A DNA stretch of 64,000 nucleotides from Affinirhizobium lemnae (GTDB lineage: Bacteria; Pseudomonadota; Alphaproteobacteria; Rhizobiales; Rhizobiaceae): NCBI RefSeq assembly GCF_022968395.1, contig NZ_JALJQZ010000008.1:62001-126000 (forward strand). The letters run 5' to 3'. Positions 17,724 through 26,408 of this stretch are shown here, piece by piece. The notes under the pieces were generated by a model, which was not told where the DNA came from, did not search any database, and saw only the letters and a list, made by a program, of their open reading frames with translations. Each line of letters starts with the position of its first letter. Within the stretch, counting starts at the first letter, position 1. The position numbers were made by a program, and so were the translations under genes.

Positions 17724-19031
17724 ATGGCAACCAAGACGGATATTGCAAAGCGCGTCTACAATCACACCTGGAAACTCGATCCGATCGTTCGAAGCCTGAT
17801 CGACACGGATTTCTACAAGCTTCTCATGCTTCAGATGATCTGGAAGCTTTATCCTCAGGTGGACGTTACCTTTTCCTTGATCAACCGAACCAAGCGTGTG
17901 CGCCTTGCCGACGAGATCGATGAGGGCGAATTGCGGGCGCAACTGGACCATGCGCGAACGCTTCGGCTTTCAAAAAAGGAAGCGATCTGGCTGGCCGGTA
18001 ACAGCTTCTATGGCAAGTCGCAGATTTTCGAGCCGGATTTCCTCGCCTTTCTCGCCAATTATCAATTGCCGGAATACGAGCTTTCCAAGCGCGACGGTCA
18101 GTATGAACTGACCTTCCATGGCCGCTGGGTGGATACCACCATGTGGGAGATCCCGGCACTGGCGATCATCAACGAACTGCGTTCACGGGCAGCGATCCGG
18201 TCATTAGGCCTCTTCACGCTGGATGTTCTCTATGCCCGCGCCAAGGCGCGCATGTGGGAAAAGGTAGAGCGCCTGCGCTCTCTTCCGGGCCTGCGGATTT
18301 CCGACTTCGGTACACGTCGCCGCCATAGCTTTCTCTGGCAGCGCTGGTGCGTGGAAGCGTTGAAGGAAGGTGTCGGTCCTGCCTTTACCGGTACCAGCAA
18401 CGTCCTTCTGGCCATGGATTCCGATCTGGAAGCGGTGGGAACGAATGCCCATGAACTCCCCATGGTCATGGCGGCCTTGGCTAACAATGATGAAGAGCTG
18501 AGGGCTGCGCCCTATAAGGTTCTGAAAGACTGGAACCGGCTCTATGGCGGCAATCTGCTGATCGTGCTTCCAGACGCCTATGGCACGACGGCCTTTCTGC
18601 GCAATGCGCCGGAATGGGTGGCTGACTGGACGGGCTTCAGGCCGGACAGCGCGCCGCCAATCGAAGGCGGTGAGAAGATCATCGAATGGTGGAAGAAGAT
18701 GGGGCGGGATCCGCGCCAGAAGTTGCTGATCTTCTCAGACGGTCTGGACGTCGATGCGATTATCGACACCTATCAGCATTTTCAGGGCAAGGTGCGCATG
18801 TCCTTTGGTTGGGGTACAAACCTGACGAATGATTTCGCAGGCTGCGCTCCGGAAGACATCGCCGGTCTGAAGCCGATTTCCATCGTTTGCAAGGTAAGTG
18901 AGGCAAACGGCCGTCCTGCCGTCAAGCTCTCTGATAACCCGTTGAAGGCAACGGGCGATCCATCCGAAGTCGAGAGATATCTGAAGTTCTTTGGACAGGA
19001 AGATCTGGTCGAGCACGAAATTTTCGTGTGA
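17724..19031 (+). CDS. pncB: Nicotinate phosphoribosyltransferase
   Basis: A 435-residue enzyme of NAD salvage that joins nicotinate to PRPP to give nicotinate mononucleotide, using ATP hydrolysis. Typical motifs: [14 protein letters not shown] near the N-terminus, FGTRRRHSF in the middle (active-site RRH around the phosphohistidine position), GTSNVLLA, and [11 protein letters not shown] near the C-terminus. I start at ATG 17724, preceded by AAAGG; an in-frame upstream ATG at 17655 is less likely. Appears monocistronic. Confidence 0.95.
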   Translation: MATKTDIAKRVYNHTWKLDPIVRSLIDTDFYKLLMLQMIWKLYPQVDVTFSLINRTKRVRLADEIDEGELRAQLDHARTLRLSKKEAIWLAGNSFYGKSQIFEPDFLAFLANYQLPEYELSKRDGQYELTFHGRWVDTTMWEIPALAIINELRSRAAIRSLGLFTLDVLYARAKARMWEKVERLRSLPGLRISDFGTRRRHSFLWQRWCVEALKEGVGPAFTGTSNVLLAMDSDLEAVGTNAHELPMVMAALANNDEELRAAPYKVLKDWNRLYGGNLLIVLPDAYGTTAFLRNAPEWVADWTGFRPDSAPPIEGGEKIIEWWKKMGRDPRQKLLIFSDGLDVDAIIDTYQHFQGKVRMSFGWGTNLTNDFAGCAPEDIAGLKPISIVCKVSEANGRPAVKLSDNPLKATGDPSEVERYLKFFGQEDLVEHEIFV

Positions 19032-19078
19032 CCGGACAGTGTGAAGCGGGCCGGGTGGCCCGCCTCACGGCACAGAGT

Positions 19079-19474
19079 TTACTCGATGATCTGCACAACC
19101 GTATGGGTACGAGGATCGACGATCACGCGCTGATCGTTGACGATGGCGTAGGAATATTCGCGGTGCTGCGGAACCGGCGTCAGCACAACGGTTTCCGGCA
19201 GAGGTTCACCGACGACTACCTTACGTTCGACAACAACGGGTGCTGCGACCGGTTGCTCGCGAACATAGGTGACGACTTCGCGCGGCGGCGGATCAATGGC
19301 TGTGCCAAGCGCGGCACCCGCAATGCCACCAACGGCCGCACCGATGGGACCGCCTACGATTGCGCCTGTCACGGCGCCGCCAGCTGCACCGCTGACGGTG
19401 CCATCCTGAGCAGAAGCTGTACCAATCGTGGCGAGGGTCAGAACTGCCGTGGCAGCCAGAATGATCTTACGCAT
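19079..19474 (-). CDS. DUF1236-type secreted protein
   Basis: 131 residues with a signal peptide (MRKIILAATAVLTLATIGTASA), then a glycine/alanine-rich stretch with glycine-zipper character (GAVTGAIVGGPIGAAVGGIAG), a Pro/Val linker and a C-terminal module ending DQRVIVDPRTHTVVQII. This is the layout of DUF1236 periplasmic proteins, common in rhizobia and of unknown function. A strong ribosome binding site (GAGAGGAGA) fixes the start at 19474. Confidence 0.8.
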   Translation of the reverse strand: MRKIILAATAVLTLATIGTASAQDGTVSGAAGGAVTGAIVGGPIGAAVGGIAGAALGTAIDPPPREVVTYVREQPVAAPVVVERKVVVGEPLPETVVLTPVPQHREYSYAIVNDQRVIVDPRTHTVVQIIE

Positions 19475-19679
19475 CAGTTTATCTCCTCTCGTTGTTTCAG
19501 TTCGGCTCAAGAACTCCCAACGTCGGCAACCCGTTCCCGAGTCTGCCACACGAAAAGTGATAGAAAGTTACTTTTTGCAAGCGACACGCCGCCGAAGGCA
19601 GTGAGTAGCTACTCTAAAACATATGTTTACAAACTAAACATGTGTTTTTATGATATCAGCCTCTCGATAAGGATTAATA

Positions 19680-20804
19680 ATGTTCCCCGATCTAGCTCAA
19701 CAGGAAGCTGCCGTACTCAAGCTGATTGAGGAGAACCCATTCGTCGGACAGCAAGAGATTGCCGATGCTCTGGGGCTGGCGCGTTCCACGGTGGCAGCCC
19801 ATATCGTCCAGCTTGTCCAGAAAGGCTACATCCTGGGGCGTGGCTATGTCCTCCCCCACGTGTCTCGTGTCGTGTGCATGGGCGGCGCCGTCTTCGATCG
19901 TAAATATCGCGCGCGCCAACCGCTGGTTCCTGAAACCTCGAACCCGGTCGATGGAATGCGTAGCTTTGGCGGTGTTGCCCGCAATGTCGCCGAAAACCTT
20001 GGCTTGCTTGGTGCCTCGACCAGTTTCATTTCCATTCTCGGCGATGATGAAACCGGCAGCGCAATGCTGGCGCATCTGCGACAGATCGGTATCGACGTAT
20101 CGCAGGTTTTGACAAGCACGGAGCGCCCGACTGCGGAATATGCCGCCGTTCTGGACGAGAAGGGTGACCTTGCCATTGGTCTGGCTGATATGGGCATCTT
20201 TGATCTTTTTCAGCCTGCCCATCTGGAACGGGTTTGGCCGCATCTGGCGTCTGCAAGCCTGGTCTTCTGTGATTGCAACTTGCCAGCCGAAACGCTGAGA
20301 CTATTGATCGAACGCCGCAGGGGCGCGCGCTTCCGCCTGGCTTTCGATGCCGTTTCCACCCATAAGGTCATGCGATTGCCGGATGATCTGAGCGGGATCG
20401 ATTTCCTGTTCATGAATCTGGATGAGGCCAATGCGCTGATGGCGCGGCGCTCGCTCGGACCTTTCCGGGACGCCGAAGCTGCTGCCCTTGCCCTTGTGAA
20501 TGCCGGCGTTGCCCATGCGATCGTGACGCGTGGGGCATCCGGTGCTGTCGTTGCCGAAGGAACGCAGGTTCGAGCCGTTCCTGCGGTCACGGCAGAACCC
20601 GTTGAAATGACGGGTGCGGGCGACGCGATGATTGCCGGAACGCTACAGGCCTTGCTCTCTGGAAAACCTGCCTTCGAAGCCGTGCGTATGGGTACACTAC
20701 TGGGTGCCTTGACTACAGAAAGCGCCGCCAGCGTCCACCCTGAACTCTCCCCCCGCTTCATTGAGGCGAACATGCACCGGCTCCAGCCGATCGAAAGGAT
20801 TTGA
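19680..20804 (+). CDS. psuK: HTH-fused PfkB-family kinase, pseudouridine kinase type
   Basis: 374 residues. A winged-helix domain (about 1-62; QQEIADALGLARSTVAAHIV) is followed by a ribokinase/PfkB domain with a C-terminal MTGAGDAMIAGTL signature carrying the catalytic aspartate. It ends one base before the pseudouridine-5'-phosphate glycosidase gene, so it most likely phosphorylates pseudouridine to feed that enzyme. The fused DNA-binding domain suggests it may also regulate its own operon, as proposed for E. coli YeiI-like proteins; that is inference. AAGGA precedes the ATG. Confidence 0.85.
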   Translation: MFPDLAQQEAAVLKLIEENPFVGQQEIADALGLARSTVAAHIVQLVQKGYILGRGYVLPHVSRVVCMGGAVFDRKYRARQPLVPETSNPVDGMRSFGGVARNVAENLGLLGASTSFISILGDDETGSAMLAHLRQIGIDVSQVLTSTERPTAEYAAVLDEKGDLAIGLADMGIFDLFQPAHLERVWPHLASASLVFCDCNLPAETLRLLIERRRGARFRLAFDAVSTHKVMRLPDDLSGIDFLFMNLDEANALMARRSLGPFRDAEAAALALVNAGVAHAIVTRGASGAVVAEGTQVRAVPAVTAEPVEMTGAGDAMIAGTLQALLSGKPAFEAVRMGTLLGALTTESAASVHPELSPRFIEANMHRLQPIERI

Positions 20805-20805
20805 C

Positions 20806-21729
20806 ATGACCCTTCACAAACCGAAACTCAGCCGCGAAGTGGCAGAGGCTCTTGCCGCTGGCGGCCCCGTCGTTGCGCTGGAATCGACCATCATCACCCA
20901 TGGTATGCCCTATCCCGCCAACCTTGAAACGGCACTGGCGGTGGAAGATGTCGTTCGGCAGAACGGTGCCGTGCCCGCGACGATTGCTGTGATCGACGGT
21001 GAGTTACGCGCCGGTCTGGAGCGCGCCGAGCTTGAGGCGCTGGCGCAGGCCAAGGGCGTGGTGAAGGCCTCCGGTCGTGATCTGGCGGTTGCCATGGTAC
21101 GCAGGCAGTCCGCGGGGACGACGGTGTCAGCGACAATGCTGCTGGCAGATCTCGCGGGCATCGATATCTTTGCAACCGGTGGTGTCGGTGGCGTGCATCG
21201 CGGCGCGGAACAGAGCTTCGATATCTCCGCCGACCTGACTGAACTGGGCCGCACGAAGACAGCTGTCGTCTGCGCGGGCGTGAAGTCCATCCTCGATATC
21301 GCCAAAACGCTGGAATATCTCGAAACACAGCGCGTGCCGGTCATTGCCTACGGTACGGACGAGTTTCCGGCCTTCTTCACCCGCACCAGCGGCTTCAAGG
21401 CAGATCACCGGCTGGATACGGCAGAAGAGATCGCCAGCGCCATGCACCTGCATCACAAGCTTGGAACCGGAACCGGCCTGCTGATTGCAAACCCGATCCC
21501 TGAAGAAGCCGCTCTCTCCAACGCATTCATCGACGGCACGATTGCCGATGCGGTGCGCGAGGCGGAAGAGCGCGGCATTGGCCGCAAGGAACTGACGCCC
21601 TTCCTGCTGGCGCGCATCAATGAGCTTTCAAAGGGCGAAAGTCTCAAGGCCAACATCGCGCTGGTAAAGAGCAATGCGGCGCTCGCAGCACGCATGGCCG
21701 TTGCCTACGCGGCGCTGAAGAAGGGCTGA
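20806..21729 (+). CDS. psuG: Pseudouridine-5'-phosphate glycosidase
   Basis: A 307-residue enzyme that cleaves the C-C glycosidic bond of pseudouridine 5'-phosphate to uracil and ribose 5-phosphate. Family motifs: ALESTIITHGMPYP at the N-terminus, GGVGGVHRGAE in the middle (metal/active-site region), CAGVKSILDIAKTLEYLET and LLIANPIPEE. The ATG at 20806 overlaps nothing and lies one base after the kinase stop (TGAC-ATG), so the two are translated together. It was formerly annotated as indigoidine synthase A-like. Confidence 0.95.
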   Translation: MTLHKPKLSREVAEALAAGGPVVALESTIITHGMPYPANLETALAVEDVVRQNGAVPATIAVIDGELRAGLERAELEALAQAKGVVKASGRDLAVAMVRRQSAGTTVSATMLLADLAGIDIFATGGVGGVHRGAEQSFDISADLTELGRTKTAVVCAGVKSILDIAKTLEYLETQRVPVIAYGTDEFPAFFTRTSGFKADHRLDTAEEIASAMHLHHKLGTGTGLLIANPIPEEAALSNAFIDGTIADAVREAEERGIGRKELTPFLLARINELSKGESLKANIALVKSNAALAARMAVAYAALKKG

Positions 21730-21778
21730 TCGGCGACAATTCCCTTGTTTTGTTCCCAAAATGGGAATAAAAGAGAGT

Positions 21779-22078
21779 ATGCAGATCATCGCGAAATCGC
21801 GTCTGAGGGATTTCTGGGAGCGCCACCCTCAGGCGCGAAAGCCCTTGTCGGATTGGTATCGACTGGTGTCGGCGGCAAAATGGTCGGCTCCTTCCGACGT
21901 GAAGGCAATGTTCGGAAGCTCTGTCGATTTCGTCGCCGATAACCGGATCATCTTCGATATTTCCGGCAACAAGTATCGGCTGATCGTGCACGTGGCCTAT
22001 GCCTATCAGCGTGTTCTGATCAAGTTTGTCGGAACGCACGCAGATTATGACAGGATTGATGCGGAGATTGTCGAATGA
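21779..22078 (+). CDS. higB: HigB-family toxin (mRNA interferase)
   Basis: A 99-residue RelE-fold toxin of the HigB_toxin family: MQIIAKSRLRDFWERHPQA at the start, then DWYRLV, FDISGNKYRLIVHVAY and KFVGTHADYDRID. These proteins cleave mRNA on the ribosome. The start at 21779 is chosen on family alignment; an upstream ATG at 21761 has no ribosome binding site. The gene comes first in the pair, the usual HigBA order, and overlaps the antitoxin by four bases. Confidence 0.9.
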   Translation: MQIIAKSRLRDFWERHPQARKPLSDWYRLVSAAKWSAPSDVKAMFGSSVDFVADNRIIFDISGNKYRLIVHVAYAYQRVLIKFVGTHADYDRIDAEIVE

Positions 22079-22452
22079 AAGAGATCAGACCCATCAGAAC
22101 ACAAGCCGATCTTGATTGGGCGTTCGGTGAAATCGAGCCCTATTTCGATGCGCCGCCCGCGGCTGGCTCAGAAGAGGCGGATCGCTTCGATATTCTGTCC
22201 GATCTTATCGAGGCTTATGAGAACCGCACTGTAACCCTGGCGGCTGCCGATCCTATCGACGTGCTGACGTTCTACATGGAAACGACGGGGCGCACCCAGT
22301 CGGATCTGGCTGATGTCCTCGGCTCCCGTTCACGGGCGTCTGAAATCCTTCGCCGCAGGCGCGCGCTGACTCTGGACATGATCAACAGTTTGCGGCGGGA
22401 ATGGCACATCCCCGCCGATTGTCTGGTTGAGCCGTATCCTCTGGCGGCGTAA
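22075..22452 (+). CDS. higA: HigA-family antitoxin, XRE-type regulator
   Basis: A 125-residue antitoxin. The N-terminal half should bind the toxin, and the C-terminal helix-turn-helix (TGRTQSDLADVLGSRSRASEILRRRR) should bind the promoter for autoregulation. It starts inside the higB stop codon (ATGA). It ends 5 bases before the stop of the convergent nucleoside hydrolase gene. No flanking mobile element is seen, so this is a chromosomal pair inserted after psuKG. Confidence 0.9.
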   Translation: MKEIRPIRTQADLDWAFGEIEPYFDAPPAAGSEEADRFDILSDLIEAYENRTVTLAAADPIDVLTFYMETTGRTQSDLADVLGSRSRASEILRRRRALTLDMINSLRREWHIPADCLVEPYPLAA

Positions 22453-22457
22453 GCGCT

Positions 22458-23399
22458 TTACGCTGGCAGACGTGCCAGACGCTCTGTCAGAAGCGCGTAG
22501 AAGCCATCGGCATCGACATCGCGCATGAAGGTCGCATTCTTCGGGCGGTTGGTCACGCCCCACCAGTCGACAACCGTCATGCCCTTGGTGAGTGCGCTAT
22601 CCGCTTCGATTTCCACATTGCAGAGACGGCCCGAATAAAGCTCTGGCTTGATGAGATAGGCGATGACGTTTGGATCGTGCAGCGGTCCGCCATCGGTGCC
22701 GTATTTCTGTTCGTCGAAACGCTCGAAGAATTCCAGCCAGCCGACAACGGCTTCCGAAAGCGGCGTGCCAAGCGCCTTGATGGCGGCCACGCGCTTTGCT
22801 GTCGTCAGCACCTGATGGGTGACGTCCAACGGCATCATGACGATGGGTGCACCGCAGCCGAACACGATCTTGGCGGCAGCCGGGTCAACGAAAATGTTGA
22901 ACTCGGCGGCGGGCGTCACGTTTCCGCCCTCGAACAGGCCGCCGCCCATCAACACGATCTTCTGGAAGCGTTCAGCAAGCTTTGGCTCGCGCTTCAGTGC
23001 GGTTCCGAGGTTGGTCAGCGGACCGAGCGTGCAGATCACGACACTGCCTGGCTCACTGTTCATGACGGTCTCGATGATGAAATCGACGCCGTGCTGCGCC
23101 TGAAGCGGCATGGTCGGCTCCGGCAGATCGGCACCATCCATGCCGGTTGCGCCATGCACATATTCGGCGGTGAACAGCGTGCCCTCCATGGGGCCATCGC
23201 AGCCTGCAAACACCTTCACGTCGGAACGTCCGGCGAGTTCGCAAACCTTGCGGATGTTTTTCGACGTCAGCGCTACCGGCACATTACCAGCTGCCGCCGT
23301 GATGCCCAGCACCTTGATTTCCGGACTTCCCAGCGCCAGAAGAATGGCAAGCGCATCGTCCTGGCCCGGATCTGTATCAATGATGATCTTTTGCGGCAT
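22458..23399 (-). CDS. Inosine/uridine-preferring nucleoside hydrolase
   Basis: A 313-residue calcium-dependent nucleoside hydrolase that splits nucleosides into base and ribose. The N-terminal aspartate cluster IIIDTDPGQDDA binds calcium; the middle has LGPLTNLGTAL and VLMGGG, and the C-terminal DPNVIAYL supplies the last calcium ligand. I start at 23399 (MPQKII), with AAGAGA upstream; ten upstream codons are less likely. Its place next to pseudouridine catabolism genes suggests a wider nucleoside-breakdown role. Confidence 0.92.
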   Translation of the reverse strand: MPQKIIIDTDPGQDDALAILLALGSPEIKVLGITAAAGNVPVALTSKNIRKVCELAGRSDVKVFAGCDGPMEGTLFTAEYVHGATGMDGADLPEPTMPLQAQHGVDFIIETVMNSEPGSVVICTLGPLTNLGTALKREPKLAERFQKIVLMGGGLFEGGNVTPAAEFNIFVDPAAAKIVFGCGAPIVMMPLDVTHQVLTTAKRVAAIKALGTPLSEAVVGWLEFFERFDEQKYGTDGGPLHDPNVIAYLIKPELYSGRLCNVEIEADSALTKGMTVVDWWGVTNRPKNATFMRDVDADGFYALLTERLARLPA

Positions 23400-23552
23400 G
23401 ATAGGTCTCTTCTTGGTCTTGTAAGGCAAGCGCCTTGATAAGCATCAAGCGATGGATGTTGCATGTTGCGCCACGCTCGACAAGCCTGTGCAACGACGGC
23501 CTGAGAACCAAATCGGTCGCTCTGCGTAGTAGAAGGCAAATGGAGGCTTTCG

Positions 23553-24335
23553 ATGACAGACACCACCCTATCGTCCCCGCCAGTGCAGACGGGGAAGCTT
23601 GCCTGGATCACGGGTGCCAGCTCGGGTATTGGACGTGCAGTGGCAATCAAGCTCGCGCGTGAAGGTTACCGCGTGGCGGTAAGCGCTCGCAGCGCCGACA
23701 AGCTGATGGAGCTTCAGGCCGAAATGCCGGACCGCATTTTTGCCTTTCCGCTGGACGTGACGGACCGTGCCGCCGCAAGTTCGGTCGCAAACGCCATCCG
23801 GGCCAGCCTCGGGCCGATCGATCTGGCCATCTTTTCCGCAGGGAGCTACAAGCGCGACAGCGTTCGTCGTTTCAACAGCGGAGCCTTCGCAGAAACACTG
23901 AACCTGAATGTTATCGGTACCGCCCATACGCTGGAAGCGGTGATACCGGATATGATTGCGCGGCGAAGCGGCGAAATCTGCGTCGTCGCCTCCGTTGCAG
24001 GCTATGTCGGTTTGCCGGGCGGCGGCTTTTACGGAGCCACAAAAGCAGCTCTCAACAATCTGTGCGAAGCGCTTTATCCGGAACTGGAGCGGGAAGGGGT
24101 GCGCATGCGTGTCATCAATCCCGGCTTCGTCGATACGCCTCTGACGGCCAAGAACGATTTTCCGATGCCATTTCTGATCAGTGTCGATGAGGCAGCAGAG
24201 AGCATCGTCGATGGTCTGAAGACAAACAAGTTCGAGATCATATTCCCATGGAAAATGGCGTTTGCCATCAAGTTCCTGCATGCGCTGCCGCACAGGCTGC
24301 GATTTGCACTGACCCGGAAGATGCTGCGGAAATGA
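23553..24335 (+). CDS. Short-chain dehydrogenase/reductase (SDR)
   Basis: A 260-residue NAD(P)-dependent oxidoreductase. It has the Rossmann glycine motif GASSGIG (21-27), NxxG-type FSAGSY, a catalytic serine near 147 and the Y160-x3-K164 pair (FYGATKAA). The C-terminus is basic and hydrophobic. A good ribosome binding site (AATGGAGG) precedes it. It converges with the cfa-type operon; in Rhodobacter sphaeroides an SDR of this kind belongs to the singlet-oxygen sigma-E regulon, so a role with the neighbouring lipid genes is plausible but inferred. Confidence 0.85.
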   Translation: MTDTTLSSPPVQTGKLAWITGASSGIGRAVAIKLAREGYRVAVSARSADKLMELQAEMPDRIFAFPLDVTDRAAASSVANAIRASLGPIDLAIFSAGSYKRDSVRRFNSGAFAETLNLNVIGTAHTLEAVIPDMIARRSGEICVVASVAGYVGLPGGGFYGATKAALNNLCEALYPELEREGVRMRVINPGFVDTPLTAKNDFPMPFLISVDEAAESIVDGLKTNKFEIIFPWKMAFAIKFLHALPHRLRFALTRKMLRK

Positions 24336-24344
24336 AGGGGCTTT

Positions 24345-24368
24345 CTCCCGGGATATTGATCCCGGGAG
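24345..24368. terminator. Bidirectional hairpin between convergent SDR and cfa genes
   Basis: CTCCCGGGAT, loop ATTG, ATCCCGGGAG: a perfect 10-base stem lying between the stops at 24335 and 24375. It lacks a long T-run on either side. Confidence 0.6.
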
Positions 24369-24374
24369 AGGCCG

Positions 24375-25595
24375 TCAGGATGATTTTGCCAAACGAAACT
24401 GCGCGACGTCGATCCGGCCGGTGCGAAAACCGGCAGCGCAGTAGTGCAGGTAGTAGTGCCACATGCGGAAGAACCGCTCGTCAAATCCCAAGGGGGCGAT
24501 CTTCGCCCAGGCGGCCTGGAAAGCCCGATCCCACACGAGCAGGGTCCGCTCGTAATCCCGGCCAAACCGGAAGGAATCCTGAACCTTCAACCTGGCCTTT
24601 TCGGCAATCTCTCCAAAATTGGTCACCGTAGGCAGCATGCCGCCCGGGAAGATGTAGGTCTGGATGAAATCCGCGTGCCGTCGATAGAGCTCGAAGCGGC
24701 TTTCATCAATGGTGATGACCTGGATCATGGCTTCCCCGCCCAGGACCAGCAGATCGCGCACCTGCTCGAAATAAATCGGCCAATGTTCTTCACCGACCGC
24801 CTCGAACATCTCGATCGAGACGATCTTGGTGAACTGGCCGCGTACATCGCGGTAATCCTCGAGGCGAATTTCGCCACGTTCAGCGAGTCCGGCGTCCGCC
24901 AGCCGCTGGCGCGCATAGGTTGCCTGTTCCTTGGAAAGGGTGAGACCCGTCGCACGGCATCCTGTCTCGCGGATCGCCTGTTCCATGAAACCGCCCCAGC
25001 CGCAGCCGATTTCCAGGACATGGTCGTCCGGACCAATGCCGAGATCGCGAATGATGCGGCCGTATTTTTCTCGCTGCGCCTCTTCAAGCGGCATATCGGC
25101 GCGCGTGTAGATCGCTGACGAATAGGTCATGGATCTGTCCAGCCAGAGCCGATAGAAATCATTGCCGAGATCATAGTGGAAGGCGATGTTGCGACGGCTC
25201 CCCGCCTTGGAATTACGGCGAAGGCGGTGACGCAGATGTGCCAGCCGGCCAAACAGCGCCATTGGCTTGACGAGTTTTTCCCAATCCTTCTCGTTGGCCA
25301 TGGCAAGATCGAGAACATTGCCAAGATCCGGTGTCGACCAGTCTCCATCCATGTAGGCGCGGGCAAAGCCAAGGCTTCCACCGGTCATCACCTGCCGCAA
25401 GACACTTGCGCGATGGAAGCGGATGGTGGCCGACGGACCCTGCGCGCTGTTGCCAAAATGGTATTCACGCCCTGTTGGAAACAGCACCGTCAGGCGACCA
25501 TGGCGTGTGCGCGCCAGCATGCGGCACAGCATCTTCTCCCAGAAGGGTCTGCGCTCTGTGACGAGAAAGGGATCTCCATGTCCGGCATGCGTCAT
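24375..25595 (-). CDS. Cyclopropane-fatty-acid synthase-like SAM methyltransferase
   Basis: A 406-residue methyltransferase acting on unsaturated acyl chains of membrane phospholipids. The C-terminal half is the SAM domain: VLEIGCGWGGFMEQAIRE is the cofactor loop, followed by GLTLSKEQATYARQR, SIEMFEAVGEEHW, and YIFPGGMLPT as in Cfa enzymes. I start at 25595 because GGAGGAG stands 7 bases before this ATG. It is third in an operon with DUF1365 and an FAD oxidoreductase. Members with this context may make methylated, furan or cyclopropane fatty acids rather than simple cyclopropane rings. Confidence 0.88.
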   Translation of the reverse strand: MTHAGHGDPFLVTERRPFWEKMLCRMLARTRHGRLTVLFPTGREYHFGNSAQGPSATIRFHRASVLRQVMTGGSLGFARAYMDGDWSTPDLGNVLDLAMANEKDWEKLVKPMALFGRLAHLRHRLRRNSKAGSRRNIAFHYDLGNDFYRLWLDRSMTYSSAIYTRADMPLEEAQREKYGRIIRDLGIGPDDHVLEIGCGWGGFMEQAIRETGCRATGLTLSKEQATYARQRLADAGLAERGEIRLEDYRDVRGQFTKIVSIEMFEAVGEEHWPIYFEQVRDLLVLGGEAMIQVITIDESRFELYRRHADFIQTYIFPGGMLPTVTNFGEIAEKARLKVQDSFRFGRDYERTLLVWDRAFQAAWAKIAPLGFDERFFRMWHYYLHYCAAGFRTGRIDVAQFRLAKSS

Positions 25596-25610
25596 GATGC
25601 ACTCCTCCAC

Positions 25611-26408
25611 TCAAACAATGGTCTGTTCCACCGAACTCGCAACCCGCTCCGCCGCGGGCTTGTGCCTGTAGATCGGCACACCCTTCAGCCAGAGACGAAG
25701 CGCCTCCCAGTGGATCCCCGCCATGACCTTCATGGTCATCAGCGGATAACGCATGAAGACGCGGGCAAGACCCGCATCGGATAGTTCGGAACGTGCGCCG
25801 GCAAAACTTGCATAGAGCAGATCGCCCTCGGCATCGCGTTCATTGATCGCCACCTTCACCTTGTCGCCCGTTACATTGGCTCCGGGTGGGAGGATATCGA
25901 AGTCGTAGGCGCAGTCCATAGGAACAAACGGAGAGACGTACATGGCCTTCTCGCAGGAATGGCGGACCGGGCCTTCCCGATGAGAACCCGCCGGTATCAC
26001 GTAAGTATGCCGCTCATGGAATGTATTGCAGACCTCGTAGAGCAGCGCCAGAAGATTGCCCTGTTTGTCTTCGCAGAAATAAACCGTCAACGGATTGAAA
26101 ACATATCCGAAGATGCGCGGATAACATAGAACCCGAATGCGCGCCGGAAAGGTCTCGATCCCTGCCATGCGCAAGTGATTTTCGGCCCAGGCTCTGAGCC
26201 CATTCCTCTCGCCGTTTCCATGATCCTGATCGTAGAAACTGAACAATGCGCGGCGGTTATGGCCGAAAAGCTTCAGCGAACGGTCGAGCAGCGGAAGTTC
26301 ATCCAGATCCAGCAATAGCGAAAACACACTATAGCGCAGACGATGCGTCTTCGGCCGGTGCCGGGCATGGATCACGTTGCCCGCATAGATGGCGGAGGAT
26401 AGGGTCAT
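25611..26408 (-). CDS. DUF1365 protein
   Basis: 265 residues of the DUF1365 family: IYAGNVIHARHRPKTHRLRY at the N-terminus, RVLCYPRIFGYVFNPLTVYFC in the middle, and YEVCNTFHERHTYVIP. The biochemical role is unknown, but the family almost always lies between an FAD/NAD oxidoreductase gene and a Cfa-like gene, as here, so it is expected to act in modification of membrane fatty acids. Its ATG overlaps the stop of the FAD oxidoreductase by four bases. Confidence 0.9.
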   Translation of the reverse strand: MTLSSAIYAGNVIHARHRPKTHRLRYSVFSLLLDLDELPLLDRSLKLFGHNRRALFSFYDQDHGNGERNGLRAWAENHLRMAGIETFPARIRVLCYPRIFGYVFNPLTVYFCEDKQGNLLALLYEVCNTFHERHTYVIPAGSHREGPVRHSCEKAMYVSPFVPMDCAYDFDILPPGANVTGDKVKVAINERDAEGDLLYASFAGARSELSDAGLARVFMRYPLMTMKVMAGIHWEALRLWLKGVPIYRHKPAAERVASSVEQTIV

